Part shown: piece after piece, positions 28,927-38,211 of the stretch
Numbering within the stretch: the stretch's first letter is position 1
Layout of the letters: each line of letters opens with the position of its first letter
Assembly (NCBI RefSeq): GCF_016839145.1
Contig: NZ_CP069303.1
Coordinates: forward strand, 2,480,001 to 2,544,000
Reading direction: 5' to 3'
DNA length: 64,000 nucleotides
Origin: Shinella sp. PSBB067
GTDB lineage: Bacteria > Pseudomonadota > Alphaproteobacteria > Rhizobiales > Rhizobiaceae
Program-made: the position numbers and the translations under genes
The notes under the pieces: model-generated
Databases searched by the model: none
What the model was told of the DNA's origin: nothing
The model's input: the letters and a program-made list of their open reading frames with translations, nothing else

Positions 28927-29196
28927 GGCACCCCTGTCTAGTTTGGCGCCCGTCCTTCCGGTCGCCGGTCGCTGAGCGGGACATGACGACCGCGGCGATG
29001 CGCCGGCCTGCAGCCCGATTTTTGGAATGCCGCCTTATAATTTCATTGTCGCCGCGCGTCCAGCAGTCCGGCAAACAAAGCAGCACGGCGTTGATGGGCC
29101 CACGACGCCGATCACGATCCCTTGAGGCTCGATGCGGAACTTGTCCGCCGCATCCACGTTTCCCGCAGCATCACCCAACGATTGCGAGGAACAGCG

Positions 29197-29736
29197 ATGT
29201 CCGATCTTACCCGCGCGCGCGAAAACCCGAAGGAACAGCTTTTCGACGAGATCGACCGGATTCATGCCGGCATGCTCGGCGTAGAGGGCAGCCACATGCA
29301 CATGCAGCCGATGTCACCGCAGCTCGATCGCCAGAGCGCGACGATCTGGTTCTTCACCAGGACGGATACCGAGATCGTCGAGGCCGTTTCCCCGGGCGCT
29401 CGCGCGCATTTCTGCGTGGTCGGCAAGGACCACGACTATCACGCCTGCGTCGCGGGCAGGATTTCCGTGCGCAAGGACCCGGTCAAGATCGACGAATACT
29501 GGAGCTCGGTCGTCGAAGCGTGGTTCGACCACGGCAAGGACGATCCCAAGCTCACCATGCTGGCGCTGGAGATCGAGGACGCGGAGATCTGGGCCTCGAC
29601 CGGCAGCACGCTGAAATTCGGCTGGGAGATCGCCAAGGCGAACCTCAACCCGGACGAGGAGCCCGATGTCGGCGTGAAGGCGCATCTCACCTTCGACACC
29701 GGGGGCTCGGCGGATCACCTGCGCCACATGGTCTGA
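29197..29736 (+). CDS. Pyridoxamine 5'-phosphate oxidase-like (general stress protein 26-type) flavin-binding protein
   Basis: A 179-residue split-barrel protein of the PNPOx-like superfamily. Segments ARENPKEQLFDEIDRIHAGMLGV and SATIWFFTRTDTEIVEAV resemble the stress-protein subgroup, whose members bind FMN or related cofactors; the enzymatic role is generally unknown. The start at 29197 (MSDLTRARENPKEQ) is supported by GAGGA six bases upstream; an upstream in-frame ATG at 29122 lacks one. It converges with ymdB six bases away. Confidence 0.85.
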   Translation: MSDLTRARENPKEQLFDEIDRIHAGMLGVEGSHMHMQPMSPQLDRQSATIWFFTRTDTEIVEAVSPGARAHFCVVGKDHDYHACVAGRISVRKDPVKIDEYWSSVVEAWFDHGKDDPKLTMLALEIEDAEIWASTGSTLKFGWEIAKANLNPDEEPDVGVKAHLTFDTGGSADHLRHMV

Positions 29737-29742
29737 CCGAGG

Positions 29743-30567
29743 TCAACTCCAGAAGGCCGGCACCGTTTCGGCAAGGCGCGCCCCGAGGCGCAAAGGCGCG
29801 ATCTTCTCGGCAAGGCCGGTGCGGTCGGAGATCTCGACCGCAAGGCCGCAGATCGTCGCCGGCCCGGAGGCCGCCTCGAAACGCCCGCGCGGCATCTTGG
29901 AAATAAAGCGGTTGAGCGGCTCTTCCTTGTCCATGCCCAGCGAGGAATCGTAGTCGCCGCACATTCCGGCATCCGACATGTAGCCCGTGCCGCCGTTCAG
30001 GATCTGGCAGTCGGCCGTCGGCACATGCGTGTGCGTGCCGACGACGACGCTGGCGCGTCCGTCGACGAAATGGCCGAAGCACTGCTTCTCGCTGGTGGCT
30101 TCCGCATGGAAATCGAAGATGACCGCATCCGCCTGCTCCCCGAGCGGGCAGGAGGCGAGGATCGCCTCGCCCGACGTGAAGGGGTCGTCCAGTTCGGGAT
30201 GCATGAACACGCGGCCCATGATGTTGGCGACGAGGACGCGCGCGCCGTTGCGGGCGATGAACAGGTTGGCGCCGCGGCCGGGCGTGCCGGCGGGATAGTT
30301 CGCCGGCCGCAGGAACTGGTCGTGGCGGCTCGCGAAGGTCACGGCTTCCTTCTGGTCCCAGACGTGGTTGCCGGTCGTCACGACATCGGCGCCGGCATTG
30401 ATAGTTCCCAGGAAGATGTCTTCCGTGATGCCGAACCCGCCGGCCGCGTTCTCGCCGTTGACGACGACGAAATCGAGCTTGAAGTCGCTGATCAGCCCCG
30501 GCAGGCGCTCCCAGACGGCGGTCCGCCCGGTCTTGCCCACCATGTCGCCCAGAAAGAGAAAACGCAT
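29743..30567 (-). CDS. ymdB: YmdB-family metallophosphoesterase
   Basis: A 274-residue protein of the TIGR00282/YmdB family, whose Bacillus member is a 2',3'-cyclic-nucleotide phosphodiesterase. Metal ligands expected from that family are in place: Asp8 (FLGDMVG), Glu39 and Asn40 (NGENAAGG), Asn67 and His68 (TGNHVWDQ), and later His154 (FDFHAEATSEK), His179 and His181 (GTHTHVPT). It is probably co-transcribed with the cyclo-ligase gene ten bases upstream, a pairing common in alphaproteobacteria. The physiological role in this group is not known to me. Confidence 0.92.
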   Translation of the reverse strand: MRFLFLGDMVGKTGRTAVWERLPGLISDFKLDFVVVNGENAAGGFGITEDIFLGTINAGADVVTTGNHVWDQKEAVTFASRHDQFLRPANYPAGTPGRGANLFIARNGARVLVANIMGRVFMHPELDDPFTSGEAILASCPLGEQADAVIFDFHAEATSEKQCFGHFVDGRASVVVGTHTHVPTADCQILNGGTGYMSDAGMCGDYDSSLGMDKEEPLNRFISKMPRGRFEAASGPATICGLAVEISDRTGLAEKIAPLRLGARLAETVPAFWS

Positions 30568-30576
30568 CGAACTGCC

Positions 30577-31161
30577 TTATGAAACCTGTTGGAACATGCG
30601 GATACCGCTTTCCGTGAGGATCGCGTCCAGGGGGACGTCGTGCGGCTCGGCGGGTACTGATGCCACTTCCTGGCAGTCGAACGCAATGCCGATCAGCTTC
30701 GGCGCATGGCCCTTCGCCTTCAGCCGGTCGATTGCCCGGTCGTAATGGCCCGCGCCGTAGCCGATGCGATGCCCCGTGCGGTCGAAGGCCGAAAGCGGCA
30801 CGAGCAGGATGTCGGGATCGATGACGGCGGCCTCCGGCCCCGGCCCCGTCGTGCCGAAGCCGGTCTTCACGACGGGCGCGCCCGCAACCAGCTCGCGGAA
30901 GATGATCGTCTCGCGGTCGAGCACGACGGGCAGGCAAAGCCGCGCGCCGCGGCTGCGCAGATGCGCCATCAGCGGCCGGACATCCGCTTCCGAGCGGATC
31001 GGCCAGAAACCGGAAACCACCGCGCCCGGTTCGAACTCGATGCGGTCGCCCGCACGCTCCACCATGGCAAGGCTGCCCTCTATGCGCGCCTGCGGCGTCA
31101 TCGAATCGCGCAGCGCCAGCCGTTCGTTGCGGATGGCCGCCTTCTCTTCCTTGGGTGTCAC
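30577..31161 (-). CDS. 5-formyltetrahydrofolate cyclo-ligase
   Basis: Converts 5-formyl-THF to 5,10-methenyl-THF with ATP, recycling a folate storage form. The 194-residue protein has conserved blocks VSGFWPIRSEADVRPL and the phosphate/folate-binding IGYGAGHYDRAIDRL. The start is GTG 31161 (VTPKEEKAAIRNERLALR) with GGAGG five bases upstream; the same frame stays open far upstream but without similarity. In many proteobacteria this gene (ygfA/fau) follows 6S RNA and zapA; here zapA and the 6S gene are about 2.7 kb upstream, separated by a regulator and transaldolase. Confidence 0.93.
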   Translation of the reverse strand: MTPKEEKAAIRNERLALRDSMTPQARIEGSLAMVERAGDRIEFEPGAVVSGFWPIRSEADVRPLMAHLRSRGARLCLPVVLDRETIIFRELVAGAPVVKTGFGTTGPGPEAAVIDPDILLVPLSAFDRTGHRIGYGAGHYDRAIDRLKAKGHAPKLIGIAFDCQEVASVPAEPHDVPLDAILTESGIRMFQQVS

Positions 31162-31347
31162 GAATGCCTCCAGCGATTTCCAGCGTGGCTTATCAGCTAG
31201 CAGCGCCGGAATGCAAATCCTCGCCCTTTTGCGACAGGCAGCGGATTGTCCCGCAACGGGACACGGCGGCCAGACATCGCGGATCGATATTAAGCATTGG
31301 AATAACAAGCGCTTTTCGCACCCGGGGCGGCTCTTTAAGCCGGGCGC

Positions 31348-31572
31348 ATGAAACCCACTCGAAGCGATTCCCCCCGCCATCCGGAACTGACCGAAATCGA
31401 AAGACGGTGCCTCGACCTCGCCGCCCGCGGCAGGACGCCGGCCGGCATCGCGCTCGAAACCGACATCGCCCTGCCGCGCATCGCCGAAGCGATGCGCAAC
31501 GCCGTCGACAAGCTGGGCGCCCGCAACGTCACGGGCGCGATCACCCGCGCCCTGCGCCTCGATCTCATCTGA
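31348..31572 (+). CDS. Small LuxR-type helix-turn-helix protein
   Basis: A 74-residue protein consisting almost only of a LuxR/GerE DNA-binding domain: LTEIERRCLDLAARGRTPAG, then IALETDIALPRIAEAMRNAVDKLGARN, ending NVTGAITRALRLDLI. No receiver or ligand domain is present, so any control must come from dimer partners or expression level. There is no strong ribosome site before ATG 31348. It converges with the SorC-type regulator gene two bases away and is divergent from the cyclo-ligase gene. Function unknown. Confidence 0.75.
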   Translation: MKPTRSDSPRHPELTEIERRCLDLAARGRTPAGIALETDIALPRIAEAMRNAVDKLGARNVTGAITRALRLDLI

Positions 31573-31574
31573 CC

Positions 31575-32561
31575 TCAGGCGGCCGCGGACGTCTCGGCAA
31601 GCCGCAGCATGGCGTGCGCCGCGCCCTCGTCGGTGATCAGCGTGTTGCAGCCGATGCGCCGGATCGTGGCGCGGATGGCCGGCGCGCGATGCGCACCGCC
31701 TGAGACCAGCACGATGTGCCGCGCCTTCTTCACCGTGTCGAGGTCGATCGACATGACGCGGTGGCGGATGGGATGGTCGATCGTGTGCCCTTCGGCATCG
31801 AGGAAATTGCACATCGTGTCGCACACGCAGCCGGCGGCCACCAGTTCCTCCAGCTCCTCTCTCGCGATGAAATCGCGCGACAGCGAGCTCGAGCGCGGCC
31901 CGATGTCGCCGCAGCTCACCACCGCGATATCCATGTTCTCCGCCAGGTCGAACAGCGTCCTCAGGCCACATTTCTCGATCAGGCTGCGCTTGGTCTCGCG
32001 CGAATCGACCAGCAGCGGCGCGAGGAACAGGTAGCACTCCGCCCCGAGCTGGCTCGCCAGCCGCCAGGTATACTCGATCGGGTTGATATGATGCGCCTCG
32101 ACCACGCCGCCGAGCAGCGAGACGACCTTGACCCGCTCGCGCCGCGCCGGGCGGAAGCTGGCGAGCGAGGCCGTCAGCGTGCGCCCCCAGCCGACCCCCA
32201 CCGTGCAGTCGTCGGGGATCGCTTCCGTCAGGAACTGGCCGAGCGCGAGGCCCACGCTCTTTGCGGTCCCCTCGGCACTGTCGGCCGCCGGCACCACCAC
32301 GGCCTCGTCCAGCCCGTAGGCCTTCTCCAGCCGCCCGGCGAGCTCGACGCAGTCGGCGATGCCCTCGTTGATCCAGATCTGCACCTCGGAGCGCTTCAGC
32401 GCCTCGTCGAGCATGCGCACGACCGTGGTGCGGCTGACGCCGATCTTTTCCGCCACGTCCTTCTGGGTGAGGCCCTGGTTGTAATAGAGCCAGGCGGCCC
32501 GCAGGCGCAGCGCCGCCGATTCCGAATAAGCCGTATGCGTATCGCGCCGGAGCCTTGCCAC
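31575..32561 (-). CDS. SorC/DeoR-type sugar-binding transcriptional regulator
   Basis: A 328-residue regulator. The N-terminal helix-turn-helix (YYNQGLTQKDVAEKIGVSRTTVVRMLDEA) is followed by a sugar-phosphate-isomerase-like SorC effector domain (VGVGWGRTLTASLASF, VKVVSLLGG, ending GCNTLITDEGAAHAMLRLAE). Such proteins repress or activate pentose or polyol genes and respond to sugar phosphates. The start chosen is GTG 32561 (VARLRRDTHTAYSES) because GGAGG lies four bases upstream and the next 29 upstream codons look like promoter DNA; ATG 32648 is the alternative. It is divergent from transaldolase, its likely target. Confidence 0.88.
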   Translation of the reverse strand: MARLRRDTHTAYSESAALRLRAAWLYYNQGLTQKDVAEKIGVSRTTVVRMLDEALKRSEVQIWINEGIADCVELAGRLEKAYGLDEAVVVPAADSAEGTAKSVGLALGQFLTEAIPDDCTVGVGWGRTLTASLASFRPARRERVKVVSLLGGVVEAHHINPIEYTWRLASQLGAECYLFLAPLLVDSRETKRSLIEKCGLRTLFDLAENMDIAVVSCGDIGPRSSSLSRDFIAREELEELVAAGCVCDTMCNFLDAEGHTIDHPIRHRVMSIDLDTVKKARHIVLVSGGAHRAPAIRATIRRIGCNTLITDEGAAHAMLRLAETSAAA

Positions 32562-32653
32562 GTCGCCTCCATCTTCCTCAAAGTCGTCTCCGCCGGCACC
32601 ATAGCACATCAAACGGTAAATGCGACATATGTTCATCCGATTAGGCAAAAGTG

Positions 32654-32682
32654 CTTGACTTTCTCCGGCGGAAATGTCGATA
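32654..32682 (+). promoter_or_regulatory. Probable RpoD promoter of transaldolase
   Basis: CTTGAC at 32654-32659, 17 bases, then TCGATA at 32677-32682, close to the rhizobial CTTGAC-N17-CTATAT pattern. A perfect octamer palindrome, acatatgt, about 25 bases upstream in the divergent control region is a candidate operator for the SorC-type regulator. The transcript would have a leader of roughly 165 bases before tal. Confidence 0.5.
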
Positions 32683-32853
32683 GTCCCCGTGAGATCGGCT
32701 GGCGGCTTTCCGCCGGCGGATCGTGTGTGCAGGCACGCCCAGAGAGCGAAACGGAAGCACGGTCGCGGGGCGCGCGTTCACAGGAACATGGAGGAGGGTT
32801 CGACGTTCCCCCTGGGAAAGCCGGCCCGGCAACAACCATTCGGGATTTCGGAT

Positions 32854-33819
32854 ATGACGTCCAAGCTTGAACAACTCCGCGCGATGACGACCGTCGTGGC
32901 AGATACCGGCGACATCGAAGCCGTCCGCCGCCTGAAGCCGGTCGATTGCACCACCAACCCCACCATCGTGCTGAAAGCGCTCGGCACGCCCGCCTTCGCC
33001 GACGCCGTGGCGGAAGCCATCCGCTGGGGCCAGTCGCAGGGCGGCAACCGCGAGGGCGTCGTCTCGGCCGTCGCCGACCGTCTCGCCATCTCCGTCGGCG
33101 CAGCGCTTGCAGAACTTGTGCCCGGCCGCGTCTCGACCGAAGTCGACGCCGACCTCTCCTTCGACACCGAGGCCTCCATCGCCAAGGCCCGCGAGATCAT
33201 CAAGGCCTATGACGCGCGCGGCATTTCCCGCGAACGCATTCTCATCAAGCTCGCCTCCACCTGGGAAGGCATCCGCGCCGCCGAAGTGCTGCAGAAGGAA
33301 GGCATCGACTGCAACCTGACGCTGCTCTTCAACAAGGCCCAGGCCATCGCCTGCGCCGATGCCGGCGTCTTCCTCATTTCGCCCTTCGTCGGCCGCATCC
33401 TCGACTGGCACGTCAAGGCAGCCGGCAAGACCTTCACGGCGGAGGAGGATCCGGGCGTGCTCTCGGTCCGCGCGATCTACGATTACTACAAGTCCAACGG
33501 CATCGACACGATCGTCATGGGCGCCTCCTTCCGCAACACGGGCGAGATCGAAGCGCTCGCGGGCTGCGACCGCCTGACGATCAGCCCCGCCCTGCTGGAG
33601 GAACTCGACGCCGCATCGGGCGCGCTCGAGCGCAAGCTCTCGCCGGAAAAGGCCGCCAAGGTCTCGCCGGTCAAGGTCGACGAGAAGGCCTTCCGCTGGA
33701 TGCTGAACGAAGACGCCATGGCGACGGAAAAGCTCTCCGAAGGCATCCGTGCCTTCGCCAAGGACCTCGGCAGCCTGCGCGCCATGGTCGACAAGGAACT
33801 GAAGGCGGCGGCGGCATAA
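32854..33819 (+). CDS. tal: Transaldolase (TalB type)
   Basis: Transfers a dihydroxyacetone unit between sedoheptulose-7-phosphate and glyceraldehyde-3-phosphate in the non-oxidative pentose phosphate pathway. The 321-residue class I enzyme has the Schiff-base lysine Lys132 in [13 protein letters not shown]; conserved [13 protein letters not shown] and [17 protein letters not shown] (read from residue 30 and 91) are present. Start [20 protein letters not shown] matches TalB; an upstream ATG at 32788 in frame would add 22 unrelated residues. It lies near tkt, gap and pgk but forms its own unit with the divergent SorC-type regulator. Confidence 0.95.
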   Translation: MTSKLEQLRAMTTVVADTGDIEAVRRLKPVDCTTNPTIVLKALGTPAFADAVAEAIRWGQSQGGNREGVVSAVADRLAISVGAALAELVPGRVSTEVDADLSFDTEASIAKAREIIKAYDARGISRERILIKLASTWEGIRAAEVLQKEGIDCNLTLLFNKAQAIACADAGVFLISPFVGRILDWHVKAAGKTFTAEEDPGVLSVRAIYDYYKSNGIDTIVMGASFRNTGEIEALAGCDRLTISPALLEELDAASGALERKLSPEKAAKVSPVKVDEKAFRWMLNEDAMATEKLSEGIRAFAKDLGSLRAMVDKELKAAAA

Positions 33820-33845
33820 GCCGCCTGCGTCAGGACCAAGACACG

Positions 33846-33871
33846 AAGGCCGCCCCATGGGCGGCCTTTTC
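33846..33871 (+). terminator. Terminator after transaldolase
   Basis: The stem aaggccgcc / ggcggcctt (9 bp) is followed by TTTT, about 27 bases after the tal stop. It also lies just beyond the 3' end of the oppositely oriented 6S RNA and may terminate it. Confidence 0.85.
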
Positions 33872-33892
33872 GTTCCGGCGATCATTTCAAGA

Positions 33893-34053
33893 CGGTACGA
33901 TCCGCGACGACCGATGGAGATTTACGATCCTGGGTGCCTACAAACGTAGGTGGGCACCGTGTGACCAAGCCCACGGGCCGGGTCAGGGACAGCTCCCTTT
34001 GGATCGAGTATGGCCCCAGGGATTGTGGTTCCTGTCGGGAAGCGCAGATCGCC
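33893..34053 (-). ncRNA. ssrS: 6S RNA
   Basis: On the minus strand a CTATAT -10 element (34060-34065) sits seven bases before a G at 34053. The RNA that would start there closes with a nine-base stem, 5' CGATCTGCG pairing with 3' CGCGGATCG at 33898-33906, giving about 160 nt. Inside are features typical of 6S RNA: a large open middle around CAATCCCTGGGGCC and GGGAGCTGTCCC, and a distal arm GGTGCCCACCTACG / GTAGGCACC. The location directly downstream of zapA on the same strand is the classical 6S site. 6S RNA binds RpoD-RNA polymerase and modulates transcription in stationary phase. Exact ends need mapping. Confidence 0.85.
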
Positions 34054-34152
34054 CTAGACATATAGGATGAAAGCCGCGTTTTCGCCAGTGGTAATTCCTG
34101 GATCACCTCAAGCGAGAGCGCAAAACTCCCAGCAGAGCGGAAACGCTTGGGA

Positions 34153-34524
34153 TCAGTTCACCGGCGCCTTGCCGGTGAGCTTGGCGGCCATGCCCTGGAT
34201 CTGGCTGGTCAGTTCGCCCAGCGCCTGCGCGATCGCTTCCTCGTTGCGGGAAACCTCGCTCATCACGCCCTCCCGGCCCTTGCGCAGGTCCTCGGTTTCC
34301 TTTTCGAGCTTGGCGAGGCGGCGGGTGACGTCGTTGAGTTCGTCCATCACCATGATGCCGGCCATGACGGTGAGCCTCAGGTCGCCGATCTCGCCGAACT
34401 GGCTCTTCAGGTGACCGACATACCGGTCGAAGCCGGCGGCGAGCTCTTCCAGATGCCCTTCCTGCCCTTCCTCGCAGGCCATGCGATAGGCCTTGCCGTC
34501 GATCTGTACCGTTACCTGTGCCAT
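34153..34524 (-). CDS. zapA: Cell division protein ZapA
   Basis: A 123-residue FtsZ-ring stabiliser. The N-terminal ZapA domain is typical (MAQVTVQIDGKAYRMACEEG, then HLEELAAGFDRYVGHLKSQFGEIGDLRLTVMAGIMVMDEL read in parts). A coiled-coil C-terminus (LAKLEKETEDLRKGREG onward) is somewhat longer than in E. coli. It sits 21 bases downstream of the DUF4164 gene and upstream of 6S RNA on the same strand. Confidence 0.92.
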   Translation of the reverse strand: MAQVTVQIDGKAYRMACEEGQEGHLEELAAGFDRYVGHLKSQFGEIGDLRLTVMAGIMVMDELNDVTRRLAKLEKETEDLRKGREGVMSEVSRNEEAIAQALGELTSQIQGMAAKLTGKAPVN

Positions 34525-34545
34525 GCCGTCGCTTTCTGATTGGGA

Positions 34546-34818
34546 TTACCGGTCGAGTACGGCCCGGATCGTTTCCATGGCCGTGACGAGCCGGCGGGAG
34601 ACCTCGCGGTTCACCTCCTCAAGGCGGTTCGCACGGAATTCGGACTGGTCGAGCTCCTGGGCGAGCCGCGAGCGGTCGGCATTCACCCGGCGCACCTCGC
34701 CTTCCACCTCGACATGGTTGCGCTCGCGGTCGAAGCGCATGTCGAGCGCATTCTCGAGGCTCGCGAGAGCCCTGCGAAGCTCCTCGATCGCCGCCCTGAC
34801 TGTTTCCCCGTTGGTCAT
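34546..34818 (-). CDS. DUF4164 coiled-coil protein
   Basis: A 90-residue, almost entirely helical, charged protein (IEELRRALASLENALDMRF, DRSRLAQELDQSEFRANRLEEVNREVSRRL in part), predicted to be one long coiled coil. The family is found next to zapA in Rhizobiales; the position suggests a division-related role but none is proven to my knowledge. ATG 34818 (MTNGETVRAAIEEL) has GAAGG five bases upstream. A 25-codon upstream extension is less likely. It is the first gene of the DUF4164-zapA unit, divergent from tkt. Confidence 0.82.
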   Translation of the reverse strand: MTNGETVRAAIEELRRALASLENALDMRFDRERNHVEVEGEVRRVNADRSRLAQELDQSEFRANRLEEVNREVSRRLVTAMETIRAVLDR

Positions 34819-35051
34819 GAAGCCTTCACCGGCAGTTTCAAAAATACGAATCGCCGCCGCCAGCGCCGGTTCCCTTGCCTTGACAGTATTCAACAGCGGG
34901 CCCGAGCGTCAACAGCGCGGCAATCCCGGCGCCAAAGCCGCTGTGGATCGGTGCTTCGGGACAGGTGCGCGTACGGTCCCGCACACGCTTTCGAAACCGC
35001 TAAAAAAGGTCGCAGAACCGGGCTTCAAGTGCCGCAAAAACCGCCGAATTC

Positions 35052-35079
35052 GTTGACTTAGACGGTGCACCTGCTATGT
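35052..35079 (+). promoter_or_regulatory. Probable RpoD promoter of tkt
   Basis: GTTGAC at 35052-35057, 16 bases, then CTATGT at 35074-35079, near the rhizobial RpoD consensus, about 65 bases before the tkt start. It lies in the 329-base divergent gap 34819-35147, in which no gene was seen; the rest should hold the DUF4164-zapA promoter. Confidence 0.55.
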
Positions 35080-35147
35080 GTCACCCGCTTCCAACCGATA
35101 CCCCGGAACGGCATCGGCCCCGACACCACGAAGAAGACGGAACAGTC

Positions 35148-37130
35148 ATGATCTCTCGCGAAAAACACGACCGGATGGCGAACGCAATTCGCTTCCTTTC
35201 CATGGATGCCGTGGAAAAGGCGAACTCGGGTCACCCCGGCCTGCCCATGGGCGCAGCAGACATCGCAACGGTTCTTTTCACCCGCTTCCTGTCCTTCGAC
35301 CCGAAGACGCCGTCCTGGCCGAACCGCGACCGCTTCGTCCTGTCGGCCGGCCACGGCTCGATGCTCCTCTACTCGCTGCTCTACCTGACGGGCTACGAGG
35401 ACATCACGATCGACGAGATCAAGAATTTCCGCCAGCTCGGCGCCCGCACCGCCGGCCACCCGGAATACGGCCACGCCGCCGGCATCGAGACGACCACGGG
35501 TCCGCTCGGCCAGGGCATCGCCAATGCCGTCGGCATGGCGATCGCCGAGCGCAAGCTGCGCGACGAGTTCGGCTCCGACCTCATCGAGCACTACACCTAT
35601 ACCCTCGTCGGTGACGGCTGCCTCATGGAAGGCATCAGCCAGGAAGCGATCTCGCTCGCCGGCCACCTGAAGCTCAACAAGCTGATCGTCTTCTGGGACG
35701 ACAACAACATCTCGATCGACGGCCCGATCTCCATTGCCGACTCGACCGACCAGCACGCCCGCTTCCGCGCCAGCCAGTGGCACACCATCGCCGTCGACGG
35801 CCACGATCCGGACGCCATCGCCGCCGCCATCGAGGAAGCCCACAAGTCCGACAAGCCGACCCTGATCGCCTGCAAGACGACCATCGGCTTCGGCGCCCCG
35901 AACAAGGCCGGCACGCACAAGGTCCACGGCTCGCCCCTCGGCGCCGAAGAGATCGCCGCCACCCGCAAGGCGCTGAACTGGGAATCGGAAGCCTTCGTCG
36001 TTCCCTCCGACGTGCTCGACGCCTGGCGCCTCGCCGGCCTGCGCTCCACCAAGGCGCACAAGGAATGGGAAGCCCGCCTCGAAAAGACCGACGCCGAGAA
36101 GAAGGCGCAGTTCGTCCGCCGCTTTGCCGGCGACCTCGAAGGCAGCCTCGATTCCGCGATCTCCGCCTACAAGCGGAAGCTCGCCGAGACGAAGCCCAAC
36201 CCGGCCACCCGCAAGGCTTCGGAAGACGCGCTGGAAGTCATCAACGGCGTCCTGCCGGAAACCATCGGCGGCTCCGCCGACCTGACGGGCTCCAACAACA
36301 CCAAGACCAGCCAGACCAAGTCGATCACCCCGACCGACTTCTCCGGCCGCTACATCCACTACGGCGTGCGCGAGCACGGCATGGCGGCGGCGATGAACGG
36401 CATGGCGCTGCACGGCGGCCTCATCCCCTATTCCGGCGGCTTCCTGATCTTCTCGGACTATTGCCGTCCGTCGATCCGCCTTGCAGCCCTGATGGGCATC
36501 CGCGTCATCCACGTGCTGACGCACGATTCCATCGGCCTTGGCGAGGACGGCCCGACGCACCAGCCGGTCGAGCACATGGCCGCGCTGCGCGCCATCCCGA
36601 ACCTCCTCGTCTTCCGCCCGGCCGACGCCACGGAAACGGCGGAATGCTGGCAGCTCGCGCTCGAAAGCCACAACCGGCCGTCCGCCATCGCGCTGACCCG
36701 CCAGAACCTGATGCCCGTGCGCCTGGAATACGAGGAAGAGAACCTCTGCGCCCGCGGCGCCTACGATCTCGTCTCGGCCAGCGACGCGCAGGTGACGATC
36801 TTCGCCACCGGCTCGGAAATCGAGATCGCGGTAAAGGCCCAGCAGGCCCTTTCGGCCAAGGGCATCTCGACCCGCGTCGTCTCGGTCCCCTGCTTCGAGC
36901 TCTTCGCCGAGCAGCCGGAAGCCTACCAGCAGGCCGTCATCGGCAACTCGCCGGTCAAGATCGCCGTCGAGGCCGGCATCCGCCAGGGCTGGGATCACTT
37001 CATCGGCTCGGACGGCATCTTCGTCGGCATGTCCTCCTTCGGCGCCTCCGGCCCCTACAAGGAGCTCTACAAGCACTTCGGCATCACGCCGGAGGCCGTC
37101 GTCGCCGCCGCGGAAGCCAAGCTGGCCTGA
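35148..37130 (+). CDS. tkt: Transketolase
   Basis: A thiamine-diphosphate enzyme that moves two-carbon units between sugar phosphates in the pentose phosphate pathway. The 660-residue protein has all three domains: the N-terminal ThDP-binding part with [14 protein letters not shown], the metal/ThDP motif [13 protein letters not shown] followed by the [10 protein letters not shown] helix, the middle domain with the transketolase signature [19 protein letters not shown], and the C-terminal domain. ATG 35148 ([20 protein letters not shown]) is the conserved start. It is followed by gap, 68 bases downstream on the same strand, forming a tkt-gap-pgk carbon-metabolism cluster. Confidence 0.97.
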   Translation: MISREKHDRMANAIRFLSMDAVEKANSGHPGLPMGAADIATVLFTRFLSFDPKTPSWPNRDRFVLSAGHGSMLLYSLLYLTGYEDITIDEIKNFRQLGARTAGHPEYGHAAGIETTTGPLGQGIANAVGMAIAERKLRDEFGSDLIEHYTYTLVGDGCLMEGISQEAISLAGHLKLNKLIVFWDDNNISIDGPISIADSTDQHARFRASQWHTIAVDGHDPDAIAAAIEEAHKSDKPTLIACKTTIGFGAPNKAGTHKVHGSPLGAEEIAATRKALNWESEAFVVPSDVLDAWRLAGLRSTKAHKEWEARLEKTDAEKKAQFVRRFAGDLEGSLDSAISAYKRKLAETKPNPATRKASEDALEVINGVLPETIGGSADLTGSNNTKTSQTKSITPTDFSGRYIHYGVREHGMAAAMNGMALHGGLIPYSGGFLIFSDYCRPSIRLAALMGIRVIHVLTHDSIGLGEDGPTHQPVEHMAALRAIPNLLVFRPADATETAECWQLALESHNRPSAIALTRQNLMPVRLEYEEENLCARGAYDLVSASDAQVTIFATGSEIEIAVKAQQALSAKGISTRVVSVPCFELFAEQPEAYQQAVIGNSPVKIAVEAGIRQGWDHFIGSDGIFVGMSSFGASGPYKELYKHFGITPEAVVAAAEAKLA

Positions 37131-37198
37131 GCGCCGTCGGGCGCGGTCCCGGCCGCGCCTCGCATCGCCAAACGTTTATCCATAGGGAGAAACCCGAA

Positions 37199-38200
37199 AT
37201 GACTGTGAAAGTTGCCATCAACGGCTTTGGCCGCATCGGCCGCAACGTCCTGCGCGCCATCGTCGAATCCGGCCGCACCGACATCGAAGTCGTCGCCGTC
37301 AACGACCTCGGCCCGGTCGAGACCAACGCGCACCTCGTCCGCTACGATTCCGTTCACGGCAAGTTCCCCGGCACCGTCACCGTTTCCGGCGACACGATCG
37401 ACGTCGGCCGCGGCCCGATCCGCGTCACCGCCATCCGCGACCCGAAGGAACTGCCCTGGGGCGACGTCGACATCGCGCTGGAATGCACCGGCCTCTTCAC
37501 CACCAAGGAAAAGGCCTCCGCGCACCTTGCCAACGGCTCCAAGCGCGTCATCGTCTCGGCCCCGTGCGACAATGCCGACAAGACCATCGTCTTCGGCGTC
37601 AACCACGACACGCTGACCAAGGACGACCTCGTCATCTCCAACGCCTCGTGCACGACGAACTGCCTTGCACCGGTCGCCTACGTTCTCGACAAGGCCTTCG
37701 GCATCGAGAAGGGCTACATGACGACGGTCCACTCCTACACGGGTGACCAGCCGACCCTCGACACCATGCACAAGGACCTTTATCGCGCCCGCGCCGCTGC
37801 GCTGTCGATGATCCCGACGTCCACCGGCGCCGCCAAGGCCGTCGGCCTCGTGCTGCCGCAGCTCAAGGGCAAGCTCGACGGCTCGGCCATCCGCGTGCCG
37901 ACCCCGAACGTCTCGGTCGTCGACCTGAAGTTCGTGCCGAAGCGCAACGTCACGGCCGAGGAAGTCAACGCCGCCATCAAGGCAGCAGCCGAAGGCGAGC
38001 TGAAGGGCATCCTCGACTACGTCACCGGCCCGCTCGTCTCGATCGACTTCAACCACGACAGCCATTCGTCGAACTTCGCCGCCGACCAGACCAAGGTCCT
38101 CGACGGCAACCTCGTGCGTATCCTCTCCTGGTACGACAACGAATGGGGCTTCTCGAACCGCATGTCCGACACGGCCGTCGCCCTCGGCAAGCTGATCTAA
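37199..38200 (+). CDS. gap: Glyceraldehyde-3-phosphate dehydrogenase
   Basis: Oxidises and phosphorylates glyceraldehyde-3-phosphate with NAD+ to 1,3-bisphosphoglycerate. The 333-residue protein has the NAD-binding [12 protein letters not shown] at residues 9-20 and the catalytic Cys151 in [13 protein letters not shown]. The activating His lies in the conserved [10 protein letters not shown] stretch, and [12 protein letters not shown] is near the C-terminus. The start ATG 37199 has GGGAG about eleven bases upstream. It lies between tkt and a glycolipid-binding-like gene that separates it from pgk; the usual proteobacterial order is tkt-gap-pgk directly. Confidence 0.97.
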   Translation: MTVKVAINGFGRIGRNVLRAIVESGRTDIEVVAVNDLGPVETNAHLVRYDSVHGKFPGTVTVSGDTIDVGRGPIRVTAIRDPKELPWGDVDIALECTGLFTTKEKASAHLANGSKRVIVSAPCDNADKTIVFGVNHDTLTKDDLVISNASCTTNCLAPVAYVLDKAFGIEKGYMTTVHSYTGDQPTLDTMHKDLYRARAAALSMIPTSTGAAKAVGLVLPQLKGKLDGSAIRVPTPNVSVVDLKFVPKRNVTAEEVNAAIKAAAEGELKGILDYVTGPLVSIDFNHDSHSSNFAADQTKVLDGNLVRILSWYDNEWGFSNRMSDTAVALGKLI

Positions 38201-38211
38201 GGACGCCGACA

